From Coptis chinensis (Eukaryota > Streptophyta > Magnoliopsida > Ranunculales > Ranunculaceae): a DNA stretch of 64,000 nucleotides. A program made the translations under genes and the position numbers. Of this stretch, positions 11,434 through 21,654 are shown piece by piece; within the stretch, counting starts at the first letter, position 1; each line of letters starts with the position of its first letter. The DNA is taken from positions 28,588,501-28,652,500 of the forward strand of contig CM027385.1 in the NCBI GenBank assembly GCA_015680905.1, given 5' to 3'. The notes beneath the pieces are model-generated. The model was not told where the DNA came from. It ran no database searches and was given only the letters and a program-made list of their open reading frames with translations.

Positions 11434-12091
11434 AGATCTGGTGAGAGAACTTTCATTATCTATTTTGCTACCTTTTTTTGCATATTGAACCTTTTGATCT
11501 CCCGTTAGGGTTTAACCAAAGCTTGAAACTTTTCATCTTTCTCGATCATGAATCCAAACTGGTCACTTGTAAACTTCGGAGATCTTTCCTCATTAGAACT
11601 GATCTGTGCAAAATTTCACATCCCTGAAGACATTGGCCTGGAGTGGGGGAGGTTATCTGATGAGTTGGCCTACAAGGAGGTGACGCTCAACACTATTGTT
11701 TAGCTTAGGGCTGGACTCACTCTTCCCTTCCACCCATTGCTATGAGAGTGTCCGATTCACTTCAATCTTGCTCTTGGTTAGGCAGCTCCCCTGTTTTACA
11801 GAACTATTATGTACTCTACCCTTCTTGCCAAGAGACATGGATTTGCACTTAACCGTTGGGTGTTCGGTTACTTTTATGAGGTCCGGCATATTCGAGACCT
11901 AACATACTATTACCTCATGACCAGAGATAAGAATTCTCTGATCATCTTTTTTTAGGGGAAGTAGAGTGACGAAGGCTGGGCTGATCACCACCTTCGTGTG
12001 TTGGGTGATGCGTGGGACGTTCGCCCCTCTGATGATGATGGTGAGCCAATGAGAATTCTTGTTCCCAGAAAACACACCCATGCTCCAACCA

Positions 12092-12168
12092 GTAAGTCAT
12101 CCTACTCAGGTACTTTATAATTTGGTATGAGAGTCTTTCGCCTAAATATCTTTGCTATTATTCCTTAG
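12092..12168 (+). other. Intron 1 of the B1 antisense gene
   Basis: Donor ACCA|GTAAGT at 12092 (an alternative CAG|GTACTT at 12110 gives the same phase) and acceptor TTCCTTAG ending at 12168. Either choice joins exon 1 to exon 2 in phase 1. The homologous B2 donors have each lost the GT by a point change. Confidence 0.55.
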
Positions 12169-13180
12169 ATGACTCATCCCCCTGGAATCAATTAACTGCA
12201 ATTGATGTTGCTACGGTAGATTTCATCAAAAAGATCCCCAAGGAACAGAGGATGCCTTGGGTGATAGTTCCTGATCCCAACCATCTTTTTTAGTATTCCA
12301 ACATGTCTACTGAAGAATTCCTGCAACTTCTCCCTGGCTCTTCCCCTTTTGGGATAAATACTGTGAATTCTAGGCGCACAACACTTCCTCCTCCTGTTGA
12401 TCAGGATCCTGGACTTCTTCTTCCTCCAGTTCAGGATGAATCCTCTTTGATTAGCAGAAGAAGAGGAAACCGCAAGGAGAAGAGTTCAGAGGTCATCTCC
12501 AGTGATGCTGCGACGTCGGTTTCAGTTCAGGAGCCTGCTGTTAGTGATAATTGTGTGATCACTGGCGGGAGGGGCCCTAAACTGCCTCATGAACTGTTGG
12601 CTACCAACAATTTTAAAAGGGGGTGCGTGCGTCCAGCTATTCTAAATTTAAAAGATATGATACCACTTCTGATGTTGCCCCCTCTGGTAAGAAAACGAAG
12701 TTTCACCTTCTATTTGTTAGTGAAGATACACTTTTTAAGGTTCCTGCTAGCATTCCCCCACATGTTAAGCCTTGTAAGAATGTAGATATACCCCTACCAG
12801 TTCTAGTTCCTTCTACAGGTTCTGAACAAACTAGTGATAATGTCCTTCTGACTGTTGACCCTCCCCTCCCTGATAATCGCAAGGGGAAGGGTATTGTTGA
12901 AACCACTATTGTAACTATCGCTCTCCCTCTTCCTCGATCCAGTGATAGGAGGGGGGTGAGTGACGACATTCCCTTTTCACCAAGATCTCCAGATTCCCTT
13001 GAGAGGGAGATGATTGTGGAGATGAGGCATTAGGGACGAACTGATGAAGTACCTATTAATGATGTTGATATCGCGCTTGGAGTTCTGGAAGCTGTGCGTG
13101 TTCCTATTGACAAGGCTGAAGCCAACATAGCTGGGACCTTGGATCTGTCCTTTTGTTGATCTGATGTTCACCTTGCCAAG

Positions 13181-13253
13181 GTAAGACTTTCTTTTCTATT
13201 TAGTGTTCGGTTTCTCTCATTGTGTTTCTTACACATCCTATATTATTCTCTAG
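13181..13253 (+). other. Intron 2 of the B1 antisense gene
   Basis: CCAAG|GTAAGAC at 13181 and TTCTCTAG ending at 13253 (73 nt). Removal joins the codon AAG to TTA-GTG-AAT in frame. B2 has the equivalent 74-nt intron at 29373-29300 with GTAAG and CAG intact. Confidence 0.75.
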
Positions 13254-14636
13254 TTAGTGAATAACTTTTTCGATATGAAAGATCCCATCTTTGTGGCCTC
13301 CACTGATTCATCCACTGATGTCATGGCTACTGGTGAGCTGATCTGGGCGAAAGAGGCCGCTGAGAAGAGGACTGCGAAGCTACAGATCCAGATTGACCAG
13401 CTCGTGGCGAAAGAGAAGAAATATGATTCTGGCTTTAAGAATATGAGAAACACTATCTCCAACCTTCGGAGTTCTCTGGAGAAAGCCTAAAAAGGAGCTG
13501 TTGATGTTGCCACTTGGAAAGTGAAGTTCTTGGAACTGCGCGCCCACTTCACTACCCTACAAGCAAAAAATGACCAAGTCTAAGGGGAACTTAACCGTAG
13601 GAACACTGAGATGAGGACCCTTGGGCAAGTTATTGCCCATGCAAATGAGGTCATGTCAGGCTATGAGAGGGCTCTAAAAGAGAAACGTCTCCACTCTAAT
13701 AAGAAGACTGGTGACCTCTTGGCAGAGACCTCTAAGTTCTATTCTCAAGTGGTGAAGGAGGTGAGGAAGAGGTTAGATGAAAATGCCATTCGCTTTGCTC
13801 TGAGAGTACTTGATGTTTCTCAAGAGTCATTCGATGCTGCCAGACAAGTTAAGTTTGAGGAGGCTATTGAGGCTACTGGATATGTCTCTCAGTTGGATGC
13901 TCAGAGGCGAGTGACCAACCCTTTCATCTTGTTTCCTGATCTAGACACCAGTATCTCAGCTATCTAACAAGAACTTATGCCTGATGCCTCCTCATCCTCT
14001 GAAAAAGACACCGATAATGACATGCCTCCCATTCAACTTCCTTTTCTGCCAGTTCCAACTTCAGGTGAGTGTTTTGTTCAGCCTTCAACCATTCCAGCTA
14101 ATCCAACCACACAGTCTATTCTTGAGAGTGAAGCACGAGTTCCTGATGATGGTGCAACAACAAGCACTGATGGTGAACCAAAGTTTGATTCTACCCCTGC
14201 TTCATAAGCTTTTCAGTTGATGATTCACAAAAAGAATTTTTAAACAATTATTCTATAGATATGTAATATTGAGCTATGCAACTAACATATAATTTACTTA
14301 CTGAGCTATGTAGCTCTTCGATTTTATGCATGCGTACTATTTAGTTATTGAGCTCTGTAGCTCTTTTAGTGTATGTATACATTAGAAGCACTTTATGTTA
14401 GATGACATGTGTTACTATGCATATTCCACCCCTGATGCCCCCAAAGTTCATTTGGAACAACAATAGGTGACCCTAGTACGCTAAACAGATTAAAATGGGG
14501 CATGACTAGAATCTGGTCAGGATTTCATGGAAGCCATTCAAGTTAACTGTAATTAGGAGTTCAATTGCAAGAGTCATATGACTTTGCGAAGTAACTTGGT
14601 GCCTTGAGCACAACACTGGGTTTAATAATGATAGGT

Positions 14637-14661
14637 CCTATTTATTTAAAAAATAAATAGG
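14637..14661. terminator. AT-rich hairpin at the pol/aORF convergence (B1)
   Basis: CCTATTTATTT, a 3-nt AAA loop, then AAATAAATAGG, an 11-bp perfect stem. B2 has the same structure with one or two changes at 27945-27969. Flanks read TGATAGGT and TTATCA. A role in transcript end formation is inferred only from position. Confidence 0.4.
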
Positions 14662-14802
14662 TTATCACCAGAACAACAGTGGGGAAGTCTTCCTCAGCGC
14701 CTACATGCCGATACAGTGCCAAGCTCATGATTTGCATGCTAGGATCTGGATCCAACCTATATCTTCCCAACAACCCCTATGTCAATGTTTGAGAGCAGTA
14801 GG

Positions 14803-15041
14803 AACTGGCACACAGTTTTGGCTATCAAAAACACTATCTCTTGCTCCAAGTCAAACTGGCATACAGTTTACTGAAGAGTTAGTGTGGTCGAATTCCCTAA
14901 AGCCTTAACCCATCGAAGATAATCGCAATTTGAAAGAACTGGCATACAGTTCCAGCTGCATAGGAGTGGGAAAGGATCTGGCGTATAGTTCAACTTTCCC
15001 ATACTCAGTATCACTGGTTCTAAAGCAAATTGGTATATAAT
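14803..15041 (-). repeat. Five-copy palindromic 15-mer array (B1)
   Basis: Sense-strand consensus AACTGTATGCCAGTT, with AACTG/CAGTT arms. Copies at 14803-14817, 14854-14868, 14937-14951, 14976-14990 and 15027-15041, the last two decayed. B2 has five at 27562-27802. Confidence 0.7.
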
Positions 15042-15202
15042 ATTCTTGAACAGATTGTGAGAAGATAATTCCCTAAAGGCTTAGTCCATTGTGGATCATA
15101 AATAAAGAACTAATGCAAGGAATAAATTCGATGGCAATGTGAAGCACTTTATTGATGATTTGGAGAGGTTGAACAATGTATAGAAAAGCATAGAATAACA
15201 AT

Positions 15203-16135
15203 TTACTGATAGTGCTTACGAAGGTGCTGTGCGTTCCATAGTTTGACAAACACGTCCCCATCAACAGTGCGTAGATAATTAAAACTAGTTCGACCAACCT
15301 TGTCGATAATGTATGGTCCTTCCAAGTTAGGCCCAAGCTTATCGTTGGGCTCTAGGATCTCTCGTAAAGCTAGATCTCCTATTTTGAAAGATCGAGTTTG
15401 GACTCTCTTGTCGTATGATTTCTTCAGAATCTGCTGGTTATCAGCTAAGCGAAGTGCGACACCTTCTCGCTTTTCATCTAGGAGATTCATTTCTCTGCAT
15501 AACAACTCTTCATTGTCCAGAGTGTGCACAACATCTGACTTCTAAGTGGGGGCTACCAGTTCTGCAGGTATGACAACCTCAGTTCCGTAGGTCATTGAAA
15601 ATGGGGATTCACCAGTTGATCATCTGGGTGTCGTTCGGTATGCCCATAGGACCTTAGGGAGTTCCTCAACCCATAGACCTTTCGCATCATCTAATTTACA
15701 CTTCATGTTATCCAAGATGACCTTGTTAGAGGCTTCATCCTGGCCATTGCCTTGTGGGTACCTTGGAGTTCAGAACAGATGGGTAATGTGAAACTCCTCA
15801 CAGAGTTCAGCGACCAATCCTCCAGCTAACTATTGCCCATTATCTGAGATGATAACTTTGGGTATACCGAACCTGCAAACAATCTTGTTCCAAATGAACT
15901 TTATGATGTCATGTTCTCGAATGAAGACAAGGGGAACTACTTCTATCCACTTGGTTAAGTAATCCATCGCAACTAGTAGGAATCATACATTGCCAGGAGC
16001 AGGTGGTAGAGGTCCTACGATGTCAGTTCCCCACTGTGCAAATGGCCATGGACTGGCCAATGGGTCCAGTTCTGTTGCTAGAGCATGGATTAGCGGAGCA
16101 TATCATTGACATTTTTCATATTTACGGGCAAAAAC
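15203..16135 (-). pseudogene. Integrase core and C-terminus (B1)
   Basis: The catalytic core can be followed in a mostly constant frame with in-frame stops. The first Asp is in the GTDIVGPLPP context (about 16030) and the second in IISDNG (about 15855). An open C-terminal part (15529-15203) contains CREMNLLDEKREGVALRLA and LGPNLEGPYIIDKV, the conserved Gly-Pro-Tyr region after the core. It would integrate the cDNA. Unlike B2, both Asp residues are retained here. The gene is dead because of stops. Confidence 0.75.
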
Positions 16136-17023
16136 CTATGCATCCTTTTGCATATAAGGCCAAAAGTACCCTTGCCTTAGGATCTTGAGAGCTAGTGTTC
16201 TTCCCCCAGCATGGTTACCACAAATTCCTTCATGAACTTCTTGCATAACCTGTTCAGCGAGGTGTGGGGAGAGACATCTGAGATGAGGTCCCAAAAAGGA
16301 CTTCTTGTATAGATTGTCTCCAACGAGGGTGAATCTTTGTATCTTTGCAAGCATACGTCTTGCTACATTCTTATCCTCAGGGAGTGTTCCGTCTTTGAGG
16401 TAGGACTTATACGGATCCATCCAACTTGGGGTAATGGTTGGAACAACACAAACTGTTGTAACCGGTATCTGAATGCTAGATTTCTCCTGAAAATCGATAG
16501 GGATGGAACGTGACTCACTGTCGCCCAACATTGAGGCAACATATGCCGAAGCATCTGCGTGTCGATTTTCAGATCGAGGCAGCTGATAGAACTGAATGCT
16601 CTCAAACTTTCCTTGGAGACCCCTTACCAGTTCCTGGTATTTGGTCATTCGTTTGTCCCTAGCCACGTACCCTCCATCAACTTGGAACACAACCAACTGT
16701 GAGTCACTAAATACTGTGAGTTGTGTTAGGCCCAGGTCTAGGGCCATTATAAGGCCAGCAAGTGTTGCCTCATACTCTACCTCGTTGTTAAAGGTGTTCC
16801 ATCCCAATCGGATGGATTTCTCCAACCGCATATTATCAAGAGTAACTAACACAGCTCCAACTCCTGCACCTCTATCATTTGAAGATCCATCCACAAACAA
16901 CTGCCATCCGGAGCTCGACTCCCATAGATCTGGATGGGAGTTTGAAGATTCAGGCAGGATGCCATCATCGTAACTGAGAGTGGTTGGATGGTACCCAGTG
17001 TAGGTCATTGGGAAATCTCCCAA
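16136..17023 (-). pseudogene. Second RNase H and integrase zinc-binding region (B1)
   Basis: One open segment of 295 codons. Residues of about 40-160 form an RNase HI-like domain with the acidic set in LFVDGSSNDRGAG, EVEYEATLAG, FSDSQLVV and NRHADA. This is the extra RNase H that Tat elements carry in addition to the Ty3-type one. Residues from about 255 begin the integrase N-terminal zinc finger (QEVHEGICGNHAGG, then GYFWPYMQKDA). This is the longest intact pol piece in B1. Confidence 0.8.
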
Positions 17024-17143
17024 GAATTCTGCTAGTGCCTGACCCTTCTCTGAGATTCTGGGGACATAAATAATATCATATTCTAGAACTGATCACAATT
17101 GGTACTCTGTGATCACTCTGATGGTGTGGGACTGGAAGTTCGA

Positions 17144-18390
17144 TCATAATTTATCTGCGGCAAAAACAAGTGCTAAAGCGACTCTTTCGAGTTTAGGGTA
17201 CCTTGTTTCTGCTGGTAGGAGCGTCCGGCTCAAAAAATAGACAGGTTTTTCAACCTTTTTTTCATCCACGAGTATCAGCACCGAATTGATGTCGTAGTCA
17301 GATGAATAGAGATAAAGGCCCAGTACTTCTCCCTCAATAGGCTTTGAAAGTATTGGCGGTGCCCCCAGGTATGTTTTGTGTTGATCAAACGCCTTTTGGC
17401 ACTCTTCCATCCATGCGAAGGAGGTGTTCACTGAAAAAGGGGTTTACACTTATCTGAACTCTTGGAAATGAACCTGTTCAGAGCTACAAACCTACCTGTG
17501 ACTTTTTAAACCTTTTTCATGTTTTTAGGTGAAGGCATTTCTATGAGCGCTCGGAATCTGATTTGGGTTCGCCTCAATCCCTCTCTTAGTTACCAGGTAC
17601 CCTAAAAACTTTCTTGATGATACAGCGAAAGCACATTTTGCAGGGTTGAGCTTCATGCAATATTCTCGAAGAACATCAAATGCACGTTTCAAGTGGGAGA
17701 GATGATCTACTCGTTTTAGACTCTTGATCTGGAGATTGTACACATACACCTCCACAATGTCGCCTATTAATCCTTCGAACATCTTGTTTACCAAACGCTG
17801 GAATGTGGCTCCTGCATTTTTCAATCCGAATGGCATGACCTGATAGTAGTACATGCCATCCTCGATTGTGAAACTGGCATGCTTGTGGTCCTCCTCATGT
17901 AAGGGGATCTGGTTGTAGCCTGATGAACTATCTGTGAAGGATAATAGTTCATGTCCAGTCGTTACATCCACCAACTTGTCAATTCATAGCAGTGGGTAGC
18001 TATCTTCCGAACATGTACGGTTTAGATCCGTGAAATCGATACAGATCCTCCATGACCTATTATTTTTTCTTATAGGGACAATATTAGAAATCCATGTGGG
18101 GAAGTTGATTTCCATGACAAAATTAGCTTCCTTTAGCTTTCTAACTTTAGCTTTTACCGCTTTGGATCTGTCAGCACCTATCCTCCTTGGTTTCTGCTTG
18201 ACTACTACTGCATCATTACAGACATTGAGCTTGTGGCATGCCACGTGGGGATTCCTGGCATTTCTAAGAATGACCAAGCAAACACATCTCTATGCTCTCG
18301 GAGGAAATGTATCAGAGCATGGCGCTCTTCAAAACTCAACAAGGTGCTGATGAAAGTGGTTTTTGGCGAGCTATCACCTACAATTTCCAT
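17144..18390 (-). pseudogene. Reverse transcriptase and Ty3-type RNase H start (B1)
   Basis: 18277-17984 gives WISNIVPIRKNNRSWRICID (finger/palm), 17974-17525 gives FTDSSSGYNQIPL, the YYQVMPFGLKNAGATFQR motif and the catalytic motif. The latter reads YVYN where YVDD is expected. 17431-17144 gives the RNase H junction (FAWMEECQKAF, PVYFLSRTLLPAE). Frames change at about 18230, 17980 and 17470. The enzyme would have been inactive both from the frame breaks and from loss of the first catalytic Asp. Confidence 0.8.
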
Positions 18391-18660
18391 TTCCTCTAAC
18401 GGCTCTAGTGAGGGGGGGATCCTCCCTCTATCATGGGACCATGTCTAGGAGAGGTGGATCCAACTATAAATGCTATTTGGCTGTTCGCCCCACCTCCATT
18501 GGTTCAAAAGGGAGTGGGGACTGCTTTGTTGCTAATGTGTAGCATGCTTTGGAAGCCACCTAATCCCCTCTGATCGTCTCAATTGTCTAGTTATGTGGGA
18601 ACTTCAGACATTGGTAATAGGTGCTGGGAATAGCCCGGAGTATGTGCAGCCAGGTCCTGC

Positions 18661-19051
18661 CTAAATCATATGATAAGGTTTGTTAGCTTTTACTACAACA
18701 AAGTTTTTGATGAGAATTACCAGACCAGTAGCTACGGGTAGTTGGATCTCCCTAACAGTCAGAGTTTTGTCACCACTGAATCCATATAGGTTAGAGCTGA
18801 TGGGGACCATTTCAAAGTTAGGAATTTGTAGCCTTTTGAATGCGGCGTAGTAGCACATCTGCTAAGCTGCCTGGATCCACCAATATGTGAAGCAAATCAT
18901 AATCTCCAAAAGGAAGTGTCAACACAAGCACATCTTCATGGGGGCTCTGAATGCTACAACAGTCAGCCTCAGTGAAGAGGATGAAAGGATCTTTGTGGGG
19001 TACCGCATTAACCTGAGCTCCTGTAGTCAGCTTGTTATTCATGATTTTCAT
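18661..19051 (-). pseudogene. Aspartic protease (B1)
   Basis: 19051-18818 encodes DYDLLHILVDPGSLADVL, with Asp-Pro-Gly-Ser at the active-site loop, and after a frameshift 18858-18661 continues NLYGFSGDKTLTVREIQLPV to YHMI. B2 has the same DPGS. The glutamate-rich or nucleic-acid-binding context is lost. Confidence 0.7.
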
Positions 19052-19239
19052 CTGCTTGGCGATGCATATTTGATATCGCGCACCCTTTTCAGTGATCTAT
19101 CCACTCCATTTACTTGCTTTTCCATAAATCATATTTATTTAGAGTCGGCCATTGAGCAGTCTGGTACTTGGGGGATCCTGAACTGAATTGTTGATCTCCT
19201 CAAGCTATACTGCATTTGCCTGTTCGTGTGCCACAAACT

Positions 19240-20882
19240 GCTTCAGATACCCCCTTCAATCAGATCTTGTAGCTCATTTTTTAGGGTCCTGCAGGCTCTG
19301 GTGCTGTGACCCTTACTCTTATGGAACTTGCAGTAGGTCCTTTGGTCTCTGGTACCTAGGGAGTCTGGCTTTAGCGGAGCTGGTCATTTGAGGTAGCTCT
19401 AATTTTTTATTGAGTCTAGAACCTCATCTGCCATTTTGTTCAGAGGGGCGAAGTTTATATCCATCGAGGGAAGAGCTTCTTCAATTCCTTCCATACGTGA
19501 CTTTTTTCTGTGGTTTTCCATCTACAGTACTAGCTACTAGGCATTCGTCCCTTTGATGGAGATTCGACCCTTTGGCGATTACGATTGCGGTCTCTCTTCG
19601 ACTTTTGAAGGGAAAAATTTCCATTCCCTTCTTGGGGAAGCCCAGGAACTATCCGACTAGTCTTCTTCACTTCCTGACACCTATTTAGGACATCTTCTTC
19701 CCACCCTGTCGAGGAGTTCCTCTAAATCGTGGGGTGGTTTCCTGGAGAGAGATCCGAATAAGTCGTTGTATTCATCCAACCCTTATTTGAAAGCTATTAT
19801 AGCAGTCTGTTCGTCATAAAACTCTATTTGGATTGAAATTTCCATGAACCGTTGCATGTAGGATCTCAGCGCCTCTCCATCCTTTTTCTTGATGTTGAAC
19901 AGTGCATCGATCCATTTTGACTGCTGCTTGTTGCATGAGTACCTATCTATGAAGGTCCTAAATAGTTCTTCTGAGGACCTGATCTGACACTCAGGTAATC
20001 TGTGATACCACTAAAGCGTAAATCCAGACAGGGAGGCTTTGAACTCCTGACACATACATGGTCATATCTCTTATATTGTCCCATAGTGGCACGATACCTG
20101 AATACGTGATCGACTGGATCTGACTTGCCACTAAAGACACTGAACTTCAGTTGTCTGTACCCACGAGGATATGGCTTCCTCATCACCCATGATGCAAAAG
20201 GAGATCTGCCTGCTCCCATTATGGCGGATTGAACAAGGGAGTCTTGCATTTTTCTCCCCTTGCCTCTCATCCGATCCATCTGACGGATCAGGCCATTCTT
20301 CTTAGTTTACCATGCACTTTCTTTGGTAAAAAGTTTCATGTTCTGAGTTCTTTTTTGGTGTCGAGGGTCGACATCACGATCCTGGTCAGTGGACTCTGGC
20401 TCTGAGGCAGTTCCTGAGTCCTCATTTGAGTTGCTATATTCTGATTCAGATAGATCGCACCGAACTGGTTCCCCACGCTTTGGGTTCCTAGCATGACCGT
20501 CTTCTAGAGGGTCGACATCATCGAGATTGATGAGTGGCTCCTTTCCTGTGTTAGATTGATACAAGTGCCTTAACAGCTGTAATTCTTGCTCAAGGTTGCT
20601 CCTTTGCTACTCCAGAGCCTGCAACACCTGACTCGCCTAAACAAACTCTGGATTGGTGAAGACAACATTCTCGCCATTTTGACGTTCCTCTTGAGTGTTA
20701 TTCTTGGGACCTGCTCTGGGAACAACTGGTTCATCGGTGCTGGTCATAGGTCCTTGGGGGGAATCATTCGCACCTCGATGACTAACATTCTCACCCCCTT
20801 TAGGCATCTCGTGCACTTCTTCTCTGATGGCGATGCTGCCCGTGGTAGAACCATCCTTTGTTTTCTTTGCTCCTGCCATCAC
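19240..20882 (-). pseudogene. Gag of B1
   Basis: ATG at 20882. N-terminal part 20882-20637, an acidic Ser/Glu-rich linker 20564-20307, and a capsid-like core from 20279 (FSVFSGKSDPVDHVFRYRAT) that is frameshifted from about 20020 and runs on in pieces. The zinc-binding phrase CKFHKSKGHSTRAC (C-X2-H-X4-H-X4-C) is visible at about 19335-19290, the Tat-type variant of the zinc knuckle. B2 gag (21655-23312) lines up throughout. Confidence 0.75.
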
Positions 20883-20940
20883 AATAGTAAAAGTTTTTAG
20901 ACTAAATCAATCGTTCAAAACGAATATTTACCTGCTTTCG

Positions 20941-20958
20941 TCCCCATAGACGGCACCA
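20941..20958 (-). promoter_or_regulatory. Primer binding site of B1
   Basis: The minus strand reads TGGTGCCGTCTATGGGGA, starting 5 nt after the LTR end. It has the form common in plant Tat-group elements (TGGCGCCGTCTGTGGG). The matching tRNA was not determined. Confidence 0.7.
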
Positions 20959-20963
20959 AAAGA

Positions 20964-21648
20964 TGTAGGGGAAATTCTGAGTATCCCCTGATATTTGTCT
21001 ATGCCTTGTGATCTGGAATCCTTTGCTGAATAGAGAAGGGATGAGATGATGGTGATTTCAGGGTTGAATCGTATGACGGCTACCTACGTATCTCCTTTTG
21101 TTCTATTGGAGAATCAAACCCTATTTTGCGTAGTTCCTTAAAGCGAATCCTTATGGTTTATATAGGAAGGGATATGAGAGTCCTAGGGTTCGGGTTGTCC
21201 TCACCACTTGTGAGTTCCCTTCCATCTTTGGACTCTGCCTTCCTATTAGGATTCCTCTTCTTATGGAAGTCTGAATCTAGACCATATCTCATGAGAGGTA
21301 AGTTGCCTTATCGATCATAATGTCCCATCATATATGGGAAGATTATATCTAAAAGGTAACTCCTAAAATATGTCTTCACGATTCCTTCCTTACCATCAAA
21401 GATTGCCATCTTCAGTTTCCTTCTGTTCAAGAACTGTCTATATCAGTTCCTAACGACTAGGGTAACTATTATGTTTGAAGGTGGTCAGTCATGTGCCTAG
21501 CACATGTCCACTAAACACTCTTGTTAGGCACGAGATTACTTATTCACAGAACTGATCCGATGGTCTTCGTCTCATTCTAGACATCTATAGTCTTAGGTTA
21601 TTTCCCATACACGTGTCATCTGTTCAGTGACGAGAAATCCCCCCTACA
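20964..21648 (-). repeat. 5' LTR of B1 (685 bp)
   Basis: The plus strand begins TGTAGGGGAAATT and ends CCCCCTACA, an inverted terminal repeat. A TATA box TATATAAACC (minus) sits at about 21156-21165. It is homologous with 10601-11196 and, inverted, with 62854-63537. Confidence 0.9.
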
Positions 21649-21654
21649 ATTATA

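Larger units (their letters stand above)
11548..14207 (+). pseudogene. Antisense extra ORF (aORF) of Tat element B1, three exons
   Basis: Transcribed opposite to pol. Exon 1 (from ATG 11548) encodes MNPNWSLVNFGDLSSLELI and a segment LTLPFHPLL...HFNLALG, resembling the 'putative gypsy-type transposon' domain found in plant proteins. Exon 2 (12169-13180) is Ser/Pro-rich and ends in DDIPFSPRS...EMIVEMRH. Exon 3 (13254-14207) is coiled-coil rich (EAAEKRTAKLQIQIDQL, then HANEVMSGYERALKEKR) with an acidic Ser/Asp tail. Reading frames join across both introns. Stops such as those at about 11701, 11741 and 13488 are single C-to-T changes (CAG, CGA, CAA), and one frameshift lies near 12630. Function unknown. 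B2 carries the same gene. Confidence 0.75.
14208..15202 (-). other. Convergence region between integrase and antisense gene (B1)
   Basis: No ORF is supported. The region holds an AT-rich hairpin and five copies of a palindromic 15-mer, both listed separately. The sense pol transcript and the antisense gene transcript would meet here. Confidence 0.6.
10601..21648 (-). mobile_element. Element B1: Tat-type Ty3/gypsy retrotransposon with antisense gene
   Basis: Minus-strand element of about 11 kb: 5' LTR 20964-21648, primer binding site, gag, protease, RT, RNase H, second RNase H, integrase, then a plus-strand (antisense) gene, polypurine tract and a truncated 3' LTR. Dual RNase H and an antisense extra ORF are known hallmarks of the Tat group. 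The 3' LTR is cut at 10601 by H. The 5' end abuts ATTAT (21649-21653), the predicted target duplication in B2. Confidence 0.85.

Noticed and set aside
20964..21648. Assembly misjoin between B1 and B2
   Set aside because: The LTR is complete with TG/CA ends and B2 resumes in register 6 bp before its gag ATG, as expected for insertion. A misjoin cannot be excluded without reads, but it is not needed.
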